A stretch of 20,000 nt of DNA, from the NCBI RefSeq assembly GCF_030272615.1, contig NW_026728923.1, positions 215,001-235,000 of the forward strand, in the 5' to 3' direction. How positions within the stretch are numbered: position 1 is the first letter of the stretch; the number at the start of each line of letters is the position of its first letter. The position numbers and the translations under genes were made by a program. This document shows positions 1 to 9,970 of the stretch, piece by piece. The stretch is from Cryptomeria japonica (taxonomy: Eukaryota; Streptophyta; Pinopsida; Cupressales; Cupressaceae). Below the pieces are notes generated by a model. It was not told where the DNA came from and ran no database searches. It saw only the letters and a program-made list of their open reading frames with translations.

Positions 1-1128
1 CGATGCAGAGTCTCGGTTCACAGGAGCCTGGGAAGAACATCCCGTACGGAACCCTTTACCCGAAAACATCCGAACCGCACATGCTCGCGACAGTCCTGCC
101 GTTAGAGAATGCACCGTGCACGCGACCGAGTAAGGCCACTCAGAGACATCCATTTCCCAGGTATATGCCCCCTACGCACTTTTGGTGGCGCAACTCGCAC
201 GAACAGTCCCACCTCGACCCCGTATACAAGCTTTTTTGCCTCGAAGAGTTCGTCGGAGACGAAGAAGCAACCTTCAGTGCAACCGTAGCACTCTTTTGTG
301 CAACCGCCCAAACAACGCCCCCTCTACCCTCTGTCGAAACACTCGGCATTGCTGCTCCCTAAGGTGAGCTTCTCCTCATAGGCAATTCCGCTCTTATCCG
401 GTCACGTTTGTGTGCCCGAATTTCGCAAGGCAACCTCCATGGGACATGGAAAAGACTCGAGAAGAGAGCTCGCTCACGGGAGAGAGAAGCCAAGGAGACC
501 ACGAGAGTGCTGAGAGTGGGACAGCGCTGAATAGGCGGGAGAAGCCTGCGCGTATAAACGGAGATATATATCCAATTGCAACGAAGGAACGTGCCAAAGA
601 TCGAGAACAATGGCAGAAATGCTAGTAACGTGCACTTCGGGACCAACGCATCACCGGAAGACAACCGCCAAACATCGAAAGAGTCGCGATGCTCCGCAAC
701 CTACGTGCAAAGCGGTCGCACACCGGGTAAGGGAGTGAGAGCCCCAAACATAGCTGGGCGAGGCGCTCACTCCGCTCTTTAATATCTCGTTAATACCGCC
801 AAGGAAATGGCACAAGCACACACACACAAGCATCCTCGGAAGAGGACAGTTCGAGTGACAGGTCAAATCCAAGAGTTCCGAAGACTACCTCCAGGAACAA
901 TCGGGAACAAGACCGATTACAAGTCGTCGAGTCTGTTACTGGGCGAACACGAGATGCGCACAGGAAATCGATCAGCCCTCACAATGGCCCAAGGCCAGAG
1001 ATCGGACTGCTACGATTTACCCCAACAATCATCGTGCCACTCTTCGCAGAGAGGTGATAGACGCCAACGAGCCCGCGCATAGCAATCGAGGTGTAAAAAG
1101 GGCGTTGAAGGCAGGAAGCCTGGACGAA
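1..1128. other. Low-copy sequence, no gene recognised
   Basis: I see no coding gene, RNA gene or tandem repeat in this stretch until the motif ATAGCAATCGAGGTG appears at about 1079. The reading frames here are short (about 120 codons at most), overlap on both strands and have no recognisable protein motif. If the promoter-like array further right drives rDNA on the - strand, this stretch would be external transcribed spacer running toward an 18S gene left of the window. The conserved 18S 5' end is not present, so that placement is inference only. Confidence 0.45.
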
Positions 1129-1283
1129 AGAGGCTACGAGGTCACCTCGAAGCGGTCTAAGAATCGGGCGCACTTGGGGCGACTACCAGTGCCAACCCCT
1201 TATCCCGCGGTGCGTCCGACACACAGAAATTTCCAAGGCGGCCAAGGAGCCTCCCCGCATAGCAATCGGGGTGTGAGGTTACG
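1129..1283. repeat. Degenerate outlying copy of the 188-bp repeat
   Basis: The stretch carries the landmarks of the 188-bp unit in order: an AGCGGTC-like segment, GGGGCGACTACCAGTGCC, CCCTTATCCCGCG (anchor at 1201), TTCCAAGGCGGCC, and GCATAGCAATCGGGGTG near 1258. It is diverged and separated from the main array, as expected of an old edge copy that no longer takes part in unequal exchange. Confidence 0.75.
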
Positions 1284-1555
1284 GATGCAGCATTGATAGC
1301 AATCGAGGTGGGAGGCGAAGGATGCAGAAGTGAGAGCCGAGGGATGTAGCAGAGATAGCAATCGGGGTGTGTGATGCAGAAGAGATAGCAATCGAGGTGT
1401 GCGGTGGGAAGGGCCCAGCAGCCAGAATGCATGAAGCGACGGATGAAGCAGTGATGACAACCGGGCTGTGAGGAGAGGAGGGATGCAGCCAAGAAAGCAA
1501 TCAGGGCTCGAGGCAAGGGATGCATCAAGGATAGCAATCATGTTGTGAGGCGAGA
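1258..1555. repeat. Short irregular repeats of the AGCAATCGGGGTG motif
   Basis: The junction motif of the 188-bp unit, roughly ATAGCAATCGGGGTGTG, recurs near 1258, 1296, 1354, 1385, 1454, 1493 and 1531, with a further copy at 1079. The gaps are short (about 30-70 bp), and GGGATGCAG or GGATGCAG lies between many of the copies. This is a local expansion of one sub-motif of the larger repeat, not a set of complete units. Confidence 0.7.
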
Positions 1556-1629
1556 TTCCAAAGGCTAAACGTGAGAGGCTGCAGGGTCGACTCAGAGAGG
1601 TCTATGCATGTGAGAGGCTGAAAGCAAGG

Positions 1630-1802
1630 TCAACTCGGAGCGGTCTATGCATCGGGCGCGCTTGGGGCGACTACCAGTGCCAACCCCTTATCCCGCGACG
1701 CGTCCGACAAAGAGAACGTTCCAAGGCGGCAGAGGAGGTTACCAGCCGAAGGATGCAGTAGCAATAACAGGTATAGTTCCGCGGCGGCCGAGAAGACTCA
1801 CC
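1630..1802. repeat. Degenerate second outlying 188-bp-type unit
   Basis: A partial unit contains CGGAGCGGTC, ATGCATCGGGCGCGCTTGG, the CTACCAGTGCC segment, the TATCCCGCG anchor at 1689 and TTCCAAGGCGGC. It then runs into an unrelated insert before GGCGGCCGAGAAGACTCACC. The anchor lies 246 bp before that of the first regular unit, so this copy is interrupted. Confidence 0.7.
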
Positions 1803-4800
1803 GCATAGGAATCGGGATGCGAGGCGAGGGATGCGGCGGGAAGGCCCCGACGGCTAAACGGAAGAGGCTGCAGGGCCGCCTCGGAATGGTCCAAGCATCG
1901 GACGCGATTGGGACGACTACCAGTGCCAACCCCTTATCCCGCGATGCGTCCGATACACAGATAGTTCCAAGGCGGCCGAGGAGCCTCACCGCATATCAAT
2001 CGGGGTGCGAGGCGAGGGATGGGGCGGGAAGGCCCCAACGGCTAGACGGAAGAGGCTTCAGGGCCACCTCGGAATGCTCCAAGCATCGGACGCGCTTGGG
2101 GCGACTACCAGTGCCAACCCCTTATCCCGCGATGCGTCCGATACACAGATGGTTCCAAGGCGGCCGAGGAGCCTCACCGCATAGCAATCGGGGGTGCGAG
2201 GCGAGGGATGGGGCGGGAAGGCCCCAACGGCTAGACGGAAGAGGCTTCAGGGCCGCCTCGGAATGGTCCAAGCATCGGACGCGCTTGGGGCGACTACCAG
2301 TGACAACCCCTCATCCCGCGATGCGTCCGATACGAAGATGGTTCCAAGGCGGCCGAGGAGCCTCACCGCATAGCAATCGGGGTGCGAGGTGGGGGATGCG
2401 GCGAGATGGCCCCAACGGCTAGACGGAAGAGGCCACAGGGCCGCGTCGGAATAGTCCAAGCATCGGACGCGCTTGGGGCGACTACCAGTGACAACCCCTT
2501 ATCCCGCGATGCGTCCGATACGAAGATAGTTCCAAGGCGGCCGAGGAGCCTCACCGCATAGCAATCCGGGTGCGAGGTGGGGGATGCGGCGAGATGGCCC
2601 CAACGGCTAGACGGAAGAGGCTGCAGGGCCGCCTCGGAATAGTCCAAGCATCGGACGCGCTTGGGGCGACTACCAGTGACAACCCCTTATCCCGCGATGC
2701 TTCCGATACGAAGACAGTTCCAAGGCGGCCGAGGAGCCTCACCGCATAGCAATGGGGGTGCGAGGTGAGGGATGCGGCGAGATGGCCCCAACGGCTAGAC
2801 GGAAGAGGCCACAGGGCCGCCTCGGAATAGTCCAAGCATCGGACGCGCTTGGGGCGACTACCAGTGACAACCCCTTATCCCGCGATGCATCCGATACGAA
2901 GATAGTTCCCAGGCGGCCGAGGAGCCTCACCGCATAGCAATCGGGGTGCGAGGCGAGGGATGCGGCGAGATGGCCCCAAAGGGTAGACGGAAGAGGCTGC
3001 GGGGCCGCCTCGGAATAGTCCAAGCATCGAACGCGCTTGGGGCGACTACCACTGCCAACCCCTTATCCCGCGATGCGTCCGATACACAGATAGTTCCGAG
3101 GCGGCCGAGGAGCTGGGGGATGCGGCGAGATGGCCCCAACGGCTAGACGGAAGAGGCTGCAGGGCCGCCTCGGAATAGTCCAAGCATCGGACGCGCTTGG
3201 GGCGACTACCAGTGACAACCCCTTATCCCGCGATGCGTCCGATACACAGATAGTTCCGAGGCGGCCAAGGAGCCTCACCGCATAGCAATCGTGGTGCGAG
3301 GTGGGGGATGCAGCGAGATGGCCCCAACGGCTAGACGGAAGAGGCTGCAGGGCCGCCTCGGAATGGTCCAAGCATCGGACGCGCTTGGGGCGACTACCAC
3401 TGCCAACCCCTTATCCCGCGATGCGTCCGATACACAGATAGTTCCAAGGCGGCCGAGGAGCCTCACCGAATAGCAATCGGGGTGCGAGGCGAGGGATGCG
3501 GCGAGAAAGCCCCAACGGCTAGAGGGAAGAGGCTTCAGGTCCGCCTCGGAATGGTCCAAGCATCGGACGCGCTTGCGGCGACTACCAGTGACAACCCCTT
3601 ATCCCGCGACGCGTCCGATACACAGATAGTTCCAAGGCGGCCGAGGAGCCTCACCGCATAGCAATCGGGGTGCGAGGCGAGGGATGCGGCGAGAAGGACC
3701 CAACGGCTAGACGGAAGAGGCTTCAGGGCCGCCTCAGAATGGTCCAAGCATCGGACGCGCTTGGGGCGACTACCAGTGACAACCCCTTATCCCGCGACGC
3801 GTCCGATACACAGATAGTTCCAAGGCGGCCGAGGAGCCTCACCGCATAGCAATCGGGGTGCGAGGCGAGGGATGCGGCGAGAAGGACCCAACGGCTAGAC
3901 GGAAGAGGCTTCAGGTCCGCCTCGGAATGGTCCAAGCATCGGACGCGCTTGGGGCGACTACCAGTGACAACCCCTTATCCCGCGACGCGTCCGATACACA
4001 GATAGTTCCAAGGCGGCCGAGGAGCCTCACCGCATAGCAATCGGGGTGCGAGGCGAGGGATGCGGCGAGAAGGACCCAACGGCTAGACGGAAGAGGCTTC
4101 AGGGCCGCCTCGGAATGGTCCAAGCATCAGACGCGCTTGGGGCGACTACCAGTGACAACCCCTTATCCCGCGATGCGTCCGATACACAGATAGTTCCAAG
4201 GCGGCCGAGGAGCCTCACCGCATAGCAATCGGGGTGCGAGGCGAGGGATGCGGCGAGAAGGACCCAACGGCTAGACGGAAGAGGCTTCAGGGCCGCCTCG
4301 GAATGGTCCAAGCATCGGACGCGCTTGGGGCGACTACCAGTGACAACCCCTTATCCCGCGACGCGTCCGATACACAGATAGTTCCAAGGCGGCCGAGGAG
4401 CCTCACCGCATAGCAATCGGGGTGCGAGGCGAGGGATGCGGCGAGAAGGACCCAACGGCTAGACGGAAGAGGCTTCAGGGCCGCCTCGGAATGGTCCAAG
4501 CATCGGACGCGCTTGGGGCGACTACCAGTGACAACCCCTTATCCCGCGACGCGTCCGATACACAGATAGTTCCAAGGCGGCCGAGGAGCCTCACCGCATA
4601 GCAATCGGGGTGCGAGGCGAGGGATGCGGCGAGAAGGACCCAACGGCTAGACGGAAGAGGCTTCAGGTCCGCCTCGGAATGGTCCAAGCATCGGACGCGC
4701 TTGGGGCGACTACCAGTGACAACCCCTTATCCCGCGACGCGTCCGATACACAGATAGTTCCAAGGCGGCCGAGGAGCCTCACCGCATAGCAATCGGGGTG

Positions 4801-6287
4801 CGAGGCGAGGGATGCGGCGAGAAGGACCCAACGGCTAGACGGAAGAGGCTTCAGGGCCGCCTCGGAATGGTCCAAGCATCGGACGCGCTTGGGGCGACTA
4901 CCAGTGACAACCCCTTATCCCGCGACGCGTCCGATACACAGATAGTTCCAAGGCGGCCGAGGAGCCTCACCGCATAGCAATCGGGGTGCGAGGCGAGGGA
5001 TGCGGCGAGAAGGACCCAACGGCTAGACGGAAGAGGCTTCAGGGCCGCCTCGGAATGGTCCAAGCATCGGACGCGCTTGGGGCGACTACCAGTGACAACC
5101 CCTTATCCCGCGATGCGTCCGATACACAGATAGTTCCAAGGCGGCCGAGGAGCCTCACCGCATAGCAATCGGGGTGCGAGGCGAGGGATGCGGCGAGAAG
5201 GACCCAACGGCTAGACGGAAGAGGCTTCAGGGCCGCCTCGGAATGGTCCAAGCATCGGACGCGCTTGGGGCGACTACCAGTGACAACCCCTTATCCCGCG
5301 ACGCGTCCGATACACAGATAGTTCCAAGGCGGCCGAGGAGCCTCACCGCATAGCAATCGGGGTGCGAGGCGAGGGATGCGGCGAGAAGGACCCAACGGCT
5401 AGACGGAAGAGGCTTCAGGGCCGCCTCGGAATGGTCCAAGCATCGGACGCGCTTGGGGCGACTACCAGTGACAACCCCTTATCCCGCGACGCGTCCGATA
5501 CACAGATAGTTCCAAGGCGGCCGAGGAGCCTCACCGCATAGCAATCGGGGTGCGAGGCGAGGGATGCGGCGAGAAGGACCCAACGGCTAGACGGAAGAGG
5601 CTTCAGGGCCGCCTGGGAATGGTCCATGCATCGCACGCGCTTGGGGCGACTACCAGTGACAACCCCTTATCCCGCGACGCGTCCGATACACAGATAGTTC
5701 CAAGGCGGCCGAGGAGCCTCACCGCATAGCAATCGGGGTGCGAGGCGAGGGATGCGGCGAGAAGGACCCAACGGCTAGACGGAAGAGGCTTCAGGGCCGC
5801 CTCGGAATGGTCCAAGCATCGGACGCGCTTGGGGCGACTACCAGTGACAACCCCTTATCCCGCGACGCGTCCGATACACAGATAGTTCCAAGGCGGCCGA
5901 GGAGCCTCACCGCATAGCAATCGGGGTGCGAGTCGAGGGATGCGGCGAGAAGGACCCAACGGCTAGACGGAAGAGGCTTCAGGGCCGCCTCGGAATGGTC
6001 CAAGCATCGGACGCGCTTGGGGCGACTACCAGTGACAACCCCTTATCCCGCGATGCGTCTGATACACAGATAGTTCCAAGGCGGCCGAGGAGCCTCACCG
6101 CATAGCAATCGGGGTGCGAGGCAAGGGATGCGGCGAGAAGGACCCAACGGCTAGACGGAAGAGGCTTCAGGGCCGCCTCGGAATGGTCCAAGCATCGGAC
6201 GCGCTTGGGGCTTCTACCGTTGCCAACCCCTTATCCCGCGATGCGTCTGATACACAGATAGTTCCGAGGCGGCCGAGGAGCCTCACC
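1803..6287. repeat. 188-bp tandem array, 24 units
   Basis: The anchor TATCCCGCG (CATCCCGCG at 2312) occurs at 1935, 2123, 2312, 2500, 2688, 2876, 3064, 3224 and then every 188 bp from 3412 to 6232. There are 24 units; one is shortened to 160 bp (anchors 3064 to 3224) and one is lengthened to 189 bp. Each unit runs from GCATAGCAATCGGGGTGCG through GGCTAGACGGAAGAGG, CATCGGACGCGCTTGGGG, CTACCAGTGACAACCCC and GATACACAGATAGTTCC to GGCCGAGGAGCCTCACC. Units from about 3535 to 6190 differ by only a few bases; those left of 3535 are visibly more diverged. Every unit opens the same 70-codon minus-strand frame, which is an artefact of the repetition. A partial unit, 6288-6310, ends the array. Confidence 0.97.
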
Positions 6288-6549
6288 GCATAGCAATCGG
6301 GTTGCGAGGCAGATTATTGGGAAGGGAACCCCCTGGGATGCGGCTCAAGCAGTGCCCAAAGGGACTGGAATGCGGAATCACATCGAGAGACCCAAATGCT
6401 ATACGAGGGCTCAAATCGAATTATCGATTTGGCCACGACATGGACGCATCGGAACGACTACCTTTGCCGAACCACTCGCAATTGCATCCATACCGAAACC
6501 AATAGACATTTCCGTTAGAGCCCTCGCATAGCATTCGGGAATCTCGCAT

Positions 6550-6637
6550 GCCCCTCTAAATCGACCAATGCTGGCGCTCAACGAAAATCCGAGCGCTACC
6601 ACCGTTCGAGCGCCAGCATTGGTCGAGTTAGAGGGGC
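6550..6637. repeat. Inverted repeat, about 34-bp arms with 19-bp loop
   Basis: The left arm at 6550-6583 and the right arm at 6603-6637 are reverse complements apart from one mismatch and one extra base. Both are built on CGACCAATGCTGGCGCTC or its complement, with the outer pair GCCCCTCTA/TAGAGGGGC. The two other promoter units keep a weaker version at the same place (about 7035-7125 and 7478-7568). If the - strand is transcribed from the core at 6666-6692, the hairpin would lie a few tens of bases into the RNA. Confidence 0.85.
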
Positions 6638-6665
6638 ACGGGGGAGAATGCTCCAGTCAACACCT

Positions 6666-6692
6666 CCCCTATATAAGTTATTTGTCCGATTC
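6666..6692 (-). promoter_or_regulatory. Promoter-like core 1 (putative Pol I, leftward)
   Basis: On the - strand this reads CTTATATAGGGG, matching the plant Pol I initiation motif (TATATA followed by a G run), and it sits in a block shared by 13 copies. It is the leftmost copy, so in a leftward reading it is the best candidate for the gene promoter as opposed to a spacer promoter. The flanks form a 6-bp stem (GGGGAG 6641-6646, CTCCCC 6664-6669). A Pol II TATA box on the + strand cannot be excluded. Confidence 0.5.
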
Positions 6693-7155
6693 TCGCACAA
6701 CCGTAGTCTGCCTCGTCGAATCAAACAACGGTCCCAGATTCCGACTTCCGTTCCGTAGAGACCCAAAAGCTAGATGGAGGCTCGCAAGAAAGAGAGTCGG
6801 CGCATAGCAATCGGGTTTCTCGAACGTTTAGGGACCGAGCTCACTTGCGGATAGGGCAAAATCCGCCAAGCAACCCAAAAGCTAGACGGGGGCTCGAATC
6901 GAATCGCCTAGGCGGCCACAACAACGACGTGTTGGATCGACTACCAGTGCCAAACCATTCAGCAAGACTAGTCTGTGTCGAGGCCGGATAGAGATTCTCA
7001 GAGAGCGCCCGTATAGCATTTAGGAGACCTGCCGCGTCCCTCACACTCGACAAATGGTGGTGCACGTTTATAAATCCGAGCGATCCCAACCCTTTCAAGC
7101 ACCAACATCGGTCGAGATAGAGGGGCACGGAGGGGGCTGCGTGAGACAACACAGT

Positions 7156-7182
7156 CCCCTATATAAGTTATTTGTCCGATTC
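7156..7182 (-). promoter_or_regulatory. Promoter-like core 2 (putative Pol I, leftward)
   Basis: This is the same core as the copy 490 bp to the left. The flanking stem uses different bases (GGGGGCTG 7132-7139 with CAGTCCCC 7152-7159), so pairing survives although the inner sequence has changed. Confidence 0.48.
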
Positions 7183-7596
7183 TCACACATCCGAAGAATG
7201 GTCATCAAATCGGACAACAGCCCAAACTTCCGACTTCCGTCCCAGAAAGCCCAAGAGCTATCTAAAACGTTCATGGCCGGAACTCGATCGCGGCTATACC
7301 AGTCCGCCAAGCAACCCAAAAGCTAGACTGGAGCTCTAGTCGAATCACCTCTGTGGCCATTGCAAGGACGTGTTGGAGCGACTACCATTGCCGAACCATT
7401 CCGCAGGTCGAGTCCATACCAAGGCCGCATAGAGATTCACGATGAGCTCCTGCATAGCAATCAGGAGACTTGCCGTGTCCATCACAATCGATAAATCCTG
7501 GTGCAAGATTTTTGCATCCGAGCGCTCCAACCAGTCGAGCACCAGCATCAATCGACATAAACGGGCACGGGGGGAGGATGCTCGAGAACACTACCT

Positions 7597-7623
7597 CCCC
7601 TATATAAGTTATTTGTCCGATTC
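7597..7623 (-). promoter_or_regulatory. Promoter-like core 3 (putative Pol I, leftward)
   Basis: This is the core of the third diverged unit. The flanking stem is GGGGAGG 7571-7577 with CCTCCCC 7594-7600. Like cores 1 and 2 it has AAGTTATTTG, where the later copies have AAGCTATTTG. Confidence 0.48.
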
Positions 7624-7689
7624 TCAAGCAGCCGAAGTCTGGTCATCGAATCGGGTCAAAGACCACAACTTCCGACTTTACCCACAATG

Positions 7690-8079
7690 CAAGTCATCGA
7701 ATCGAACATCGGCCCCCGAGTCGGACTCCATGCGTATGTCAGGTCATCGGACCCAAATTCCGCCTTCCTGCGCATGGCGGGCCATCAATATCAACTCGGT
7801 CATCGGACCCAAACTCCGCCTTTCTGCGCATGGCACGCCTTCAAATCGGTCATCGGACCCAAATTCCGCCTTCCTGTGCATGGCGGGCCATCAACATCAA
7901 CTCGGTCATCGGACCCAAATTCCGCCTTTCTGCGCATGGCACGCCATCAACTCGGTCATCGGACCCAAATTCCGCCTTCCTGCGCATGGCAGGTCATCGG
8001 ACACAAATTCAGACCTCGCCAATATGCCTACGTATCGAATCGGTCATCGGACCCAACTTCCGACTTCATCCATACTGTA
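7690..8079. repeat. TCATCGGACCC minirepeats, 38-56 bp
   Basis: The segment TCATCGGACCCAAATTCCG with GCGCATGGC recurs with starts at 7744, 7800, 7850, 7906, 7956, 7994 and 8044. This gives spacings of 56, 50, 56, 50, 38 and 50 bp. The 56-bp copies carry an additional CATCAACT-like segment. Single copies of the same motif persist in each 311-bp unit that follows, so this looks like the seed or the expanded part of that spacer. Confidence 0.85.
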
Positions 8080-8141
8080 GGGTCTTTGAGGTTGGCGCGG
8101 TGCGCTCAACCCGGGGAGTCGACCCATCGAAGCATACACCT

Positions 8142-8168
8142 CCCCTATATAAGCTATTTGTCCGATTC
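8142..8168 (-). promoter_or_regulatory. Promoter-like core 4 (putative Pol I, leftward)
   Basis: This is the core of the first 311-bp unit. It is flanked by a stem of GGGGAG 8113-8118 and CTCCCC 8140-8145, with a GTCGAC hexamer in the loop-side arm. Confidence 0.5.
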
Positions 8169-8452
8169 CCACACCTGTGTAGTTTGCACCTCTGACCAGG
8201 ACATCGACCCCAACTTCCGAACTCGACTGCAACGACGGCACCAGCGCCTTGGTGCGCACCTTGCGACGCACAGTCCCAACATTCGCCTTCCTGCACATGG
8301 CAGGTCATCGGACCCAAATTCCGACCTCGCGAGTATGCCTACATATCGAATCGGTCATCGGACACAACTTCCGACTTCATCCATACCGTAGGGTCTTTGA
8401 GGTTGGCGCGGTGCGCTCAACCCGGGGAGTCGACCCAACGAAGCATACACCT

Positions 8453-8479
8453 CCCCTATATAAGCTATTTGTCCGATTC
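8453..8479 (-). promoter_or_regulatory. Promoter-like core 5 (putative Pol I, leftward)
   Basis: This is the core of the second 311-bp unit, with the same GGGGAG/CTCCCC flanking stem and GTCGAC as its neighbours. Confidence 0.5.
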
Positions 8480-8763
8480 CCACACCTGTGTAGTTTGCAC
8501 CTCCGATCAGGACATCGACCCCAACTTCCGAACTCGCCTGCAACGACCGAACCAGCGCCTTGGTGCGCACCTTGCAACGCACAGTGCCAACATTCGCCTT
8601 CCTGCACATGGCAGGTCATCGGACCCAAATTCCGACCTCGCGAGTATGCCTACATATCGAATCGGTCATCGGACCCAACTTCCGACTTCATCCATACCGT
8701 AGGGTCTTTGAGGTTGGCGCGGTGCGCTCAACCCGGGGAGTCGACCCAACGAAGCATACACCT

Positions 8764-8790
8764 CCCCTATATAAGCTATTTGTCCGATTC
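8764..8790 (-). promoter_or_regulatory. Promoter-like core 6 (putative Pol I, leftward)
   Basis: This is the core of the third 311-bp unit. The core bases match those of cores 4 and 5. Confidence 0.5.
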
Positions 8791-9074
8791 CCACACCTGT
8801 GTAGCTTGCACCTCCGATCAGGACATCGACCCCAACTTCCGAACTCGACTAAAAAGACCGCACCAGCACCTTGGTGTGCACCTTGCAACGCACAGTGCCA
8901 ACATTCGCCTTCCTGCACATGGCAGGTCATCGGACCCAAATTCCGACCTCATGAGCATACCTACTAATCGAATCGGTCATCGGACCCAACTTCCGACTTC
9001 ATCCATACCGTAGGGTCTTTGAGGTTGGCGCGGTGCGCTCAACCTGGGGAGTCGACCCATCGAAGCATACACCT

Positions 9075-9101
9075 CCCCTATATAAGCTATTTGTCCGATT
9101 C
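9075..9101 (-). promoter_or_regulatory. Promoter-like core 7 (putative Pol I, leftward)
   Basis: This is the core of the fourth, expanded 311-bp-type unit. On the + strand a minisatellite starts about 90 bp beyond it; in a leftward reading that lies upstream of the promoter. Confidence 0.5.
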
Positions 9102-9188
9102 CGACACCTGTGTAGTTTGCACCTCCGCTCAGGACATCGACCCCAACTTCCGAACTCGCCTGCAACGACCGAACCAGCGCCTTGGTGC

Positions 9189-9815
9189 GCACCAAAAGTG
9201 CGCACTTTTGGAGGGCACTTTTGTGCGCTCCAAAGGTGCGCACTTTTGGAGGGCACTTTTGTGCGCTCCAAAGGTGCGCACTTTTGGAGGGCACTTTTTG
9301 GAGGGCACTTTTGTGCGCTCCAAAGGTGCGCACTTTTGGAGGGCACTTTTTGGAGGGCACTTTTCTGCGCTCCAAAGGTGCGCACTTTTGGAGGGCACTT
9401 TTTGGAGGGCACTTTTCTGCGCTCCAAAGGTGCGCACTTTTGGAGGGCACTTTTTGGAGGGCACTTTTCTGCGCTCCAAAGGTGCGCACTTTTGGAGGGC
9501 ACTTTTTGGAGGGCACTTTTCTGCGCTCCAAAGGTGCGCACTTTTGGAGGGCACTTTTGTGCACTCCAAAGGTGCACACTTTTGGAGGGCACTTTTTGGA
9601 GGGCACTTTTCTGCACTCCAAAGGTGCGCACTTTTGGAGGGCACTTTTTGGAGGGCACTTTTGTGCGCTCCAAAGGTGCGCACTTTTGGAGGGCACTTTT
9701 TGGAGGGCACTTTTGTGCGCTCCAAAGGTGCGCACTTTTGGAGGGCACTTTTGTGCACTCCAAAGGTGCGCACTTTTGGAGGGCACTTTTCCTGCGCTCC
9801 AAAGGTGCACACCTA
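9189..9815. repeat. 38/52-bp minisatellite, 13 units
   Basis: The motif CGCACTTTTGGAGGGCAC (CACAC in one copy) starts at 9201, 9239, 9277, 9329, 9381, 9433, 9485, 9537, 9575, 9627, 9679, 9731 and 9769. Spacing is 38 bp, or 52 bp when the 14-bp segment TGGAGGGCACTTTT is doubled. The tract begins within the TTGGTGCGCACC site that occurs once in each preceding 311-bp unit. Neither period is a multiple of three and stops are absent, so frames stay open on both strands; the resulting 200-320 codon frames are not genes. Confidence 0.95.
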
Positions 9816-9943
9816 GGTGAGCACCTTCGACCACACCTTGTAGCACACCAAACTCTGACTTTCGACTTCATCCGCAATGCAGGGTCTTTGAGGTTGGCGC
9901 AATGCGCACAACCAGGGGAGTCGACCCATCAAACCCAACACCT

Positions 9944-9970
9944 CCCCTATATAAGCTATTTGTCTGATTC
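9944..9970 (-). promoter_or_regulatory. Promoter-like core 8 (putative Pol I, leftward)
   Basis: This is the first core of the 157-bp family. The flanking stem GGGGAG 9915-9920 / CTCCCC 9942-9947 is intact and GTCGAC is present. Confidence 0.5.

Larger units (their letters stand above)
6311..7690. repeat. Three diverged promoter-bearing units of about 440-490 bp
   Basis: Three related units each contain, in order, an ACCCAAAAGCTAGA-type segment (6389, 6871, 7311), a CGACTACC-(A/T)TTGCC or CCAGTGCC segment, a GCATAGCAATCGGG-like segment, an imperfect inverted repeat, a GGGCACGGGGG segment and a TATATAAG core (6670, 7160, 7601). The first three landmarks match the 188-bp array in sequence and order, so the two families share ancestry. 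The units are well diverged from one another and therefore older or less homogenised than the neighbouring arrays. Confidence 0.8.
8080..9881. repeat. 311-bp promoter-bearing tandem units (three regular, one expanded)
   Basis: The box GGGTCTTTGAGGTTGGCG starts at 8080, 8391, 8702 and 9013, which is exactly 311 bp apart. Each unit runs through GGGGAGTCGACCC, the CCCCTATATAAGC core, GACATCGACCCCAACTTCCG, a single TTGGTGCGCACC-type site (8249, 8560, 8871, 9182), and two TCATCGG copies. The fourth unit is enlarged to about 869 bp by a minisatellite grown at its TTGGTGCGCACC site. Units are nearly identical, which indicates recent homogenisation. Confidence 0.95.

Noticed and set aside
1817-2422. 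201-codon + strand frame at the left of the 188-bp array
   Set aside because: It is simply three diverged 188-bp units lacking a stop in one frame; it is lost in the neighbouring units.
3535-6191. Series of identical 70-codon frames on the - strand, one per 188-bp unit
   Set aside because: Each unit of a non-coding tandem repeat naturally repeats the same frame; there is no evidence of peptide selection.
3535-6287. CRISPR-like regular repeat array
   Set aside because: Whole 188-bp units are repeated with no unique spacers between short repeats; this is a satellite in plant nuclear DNA.
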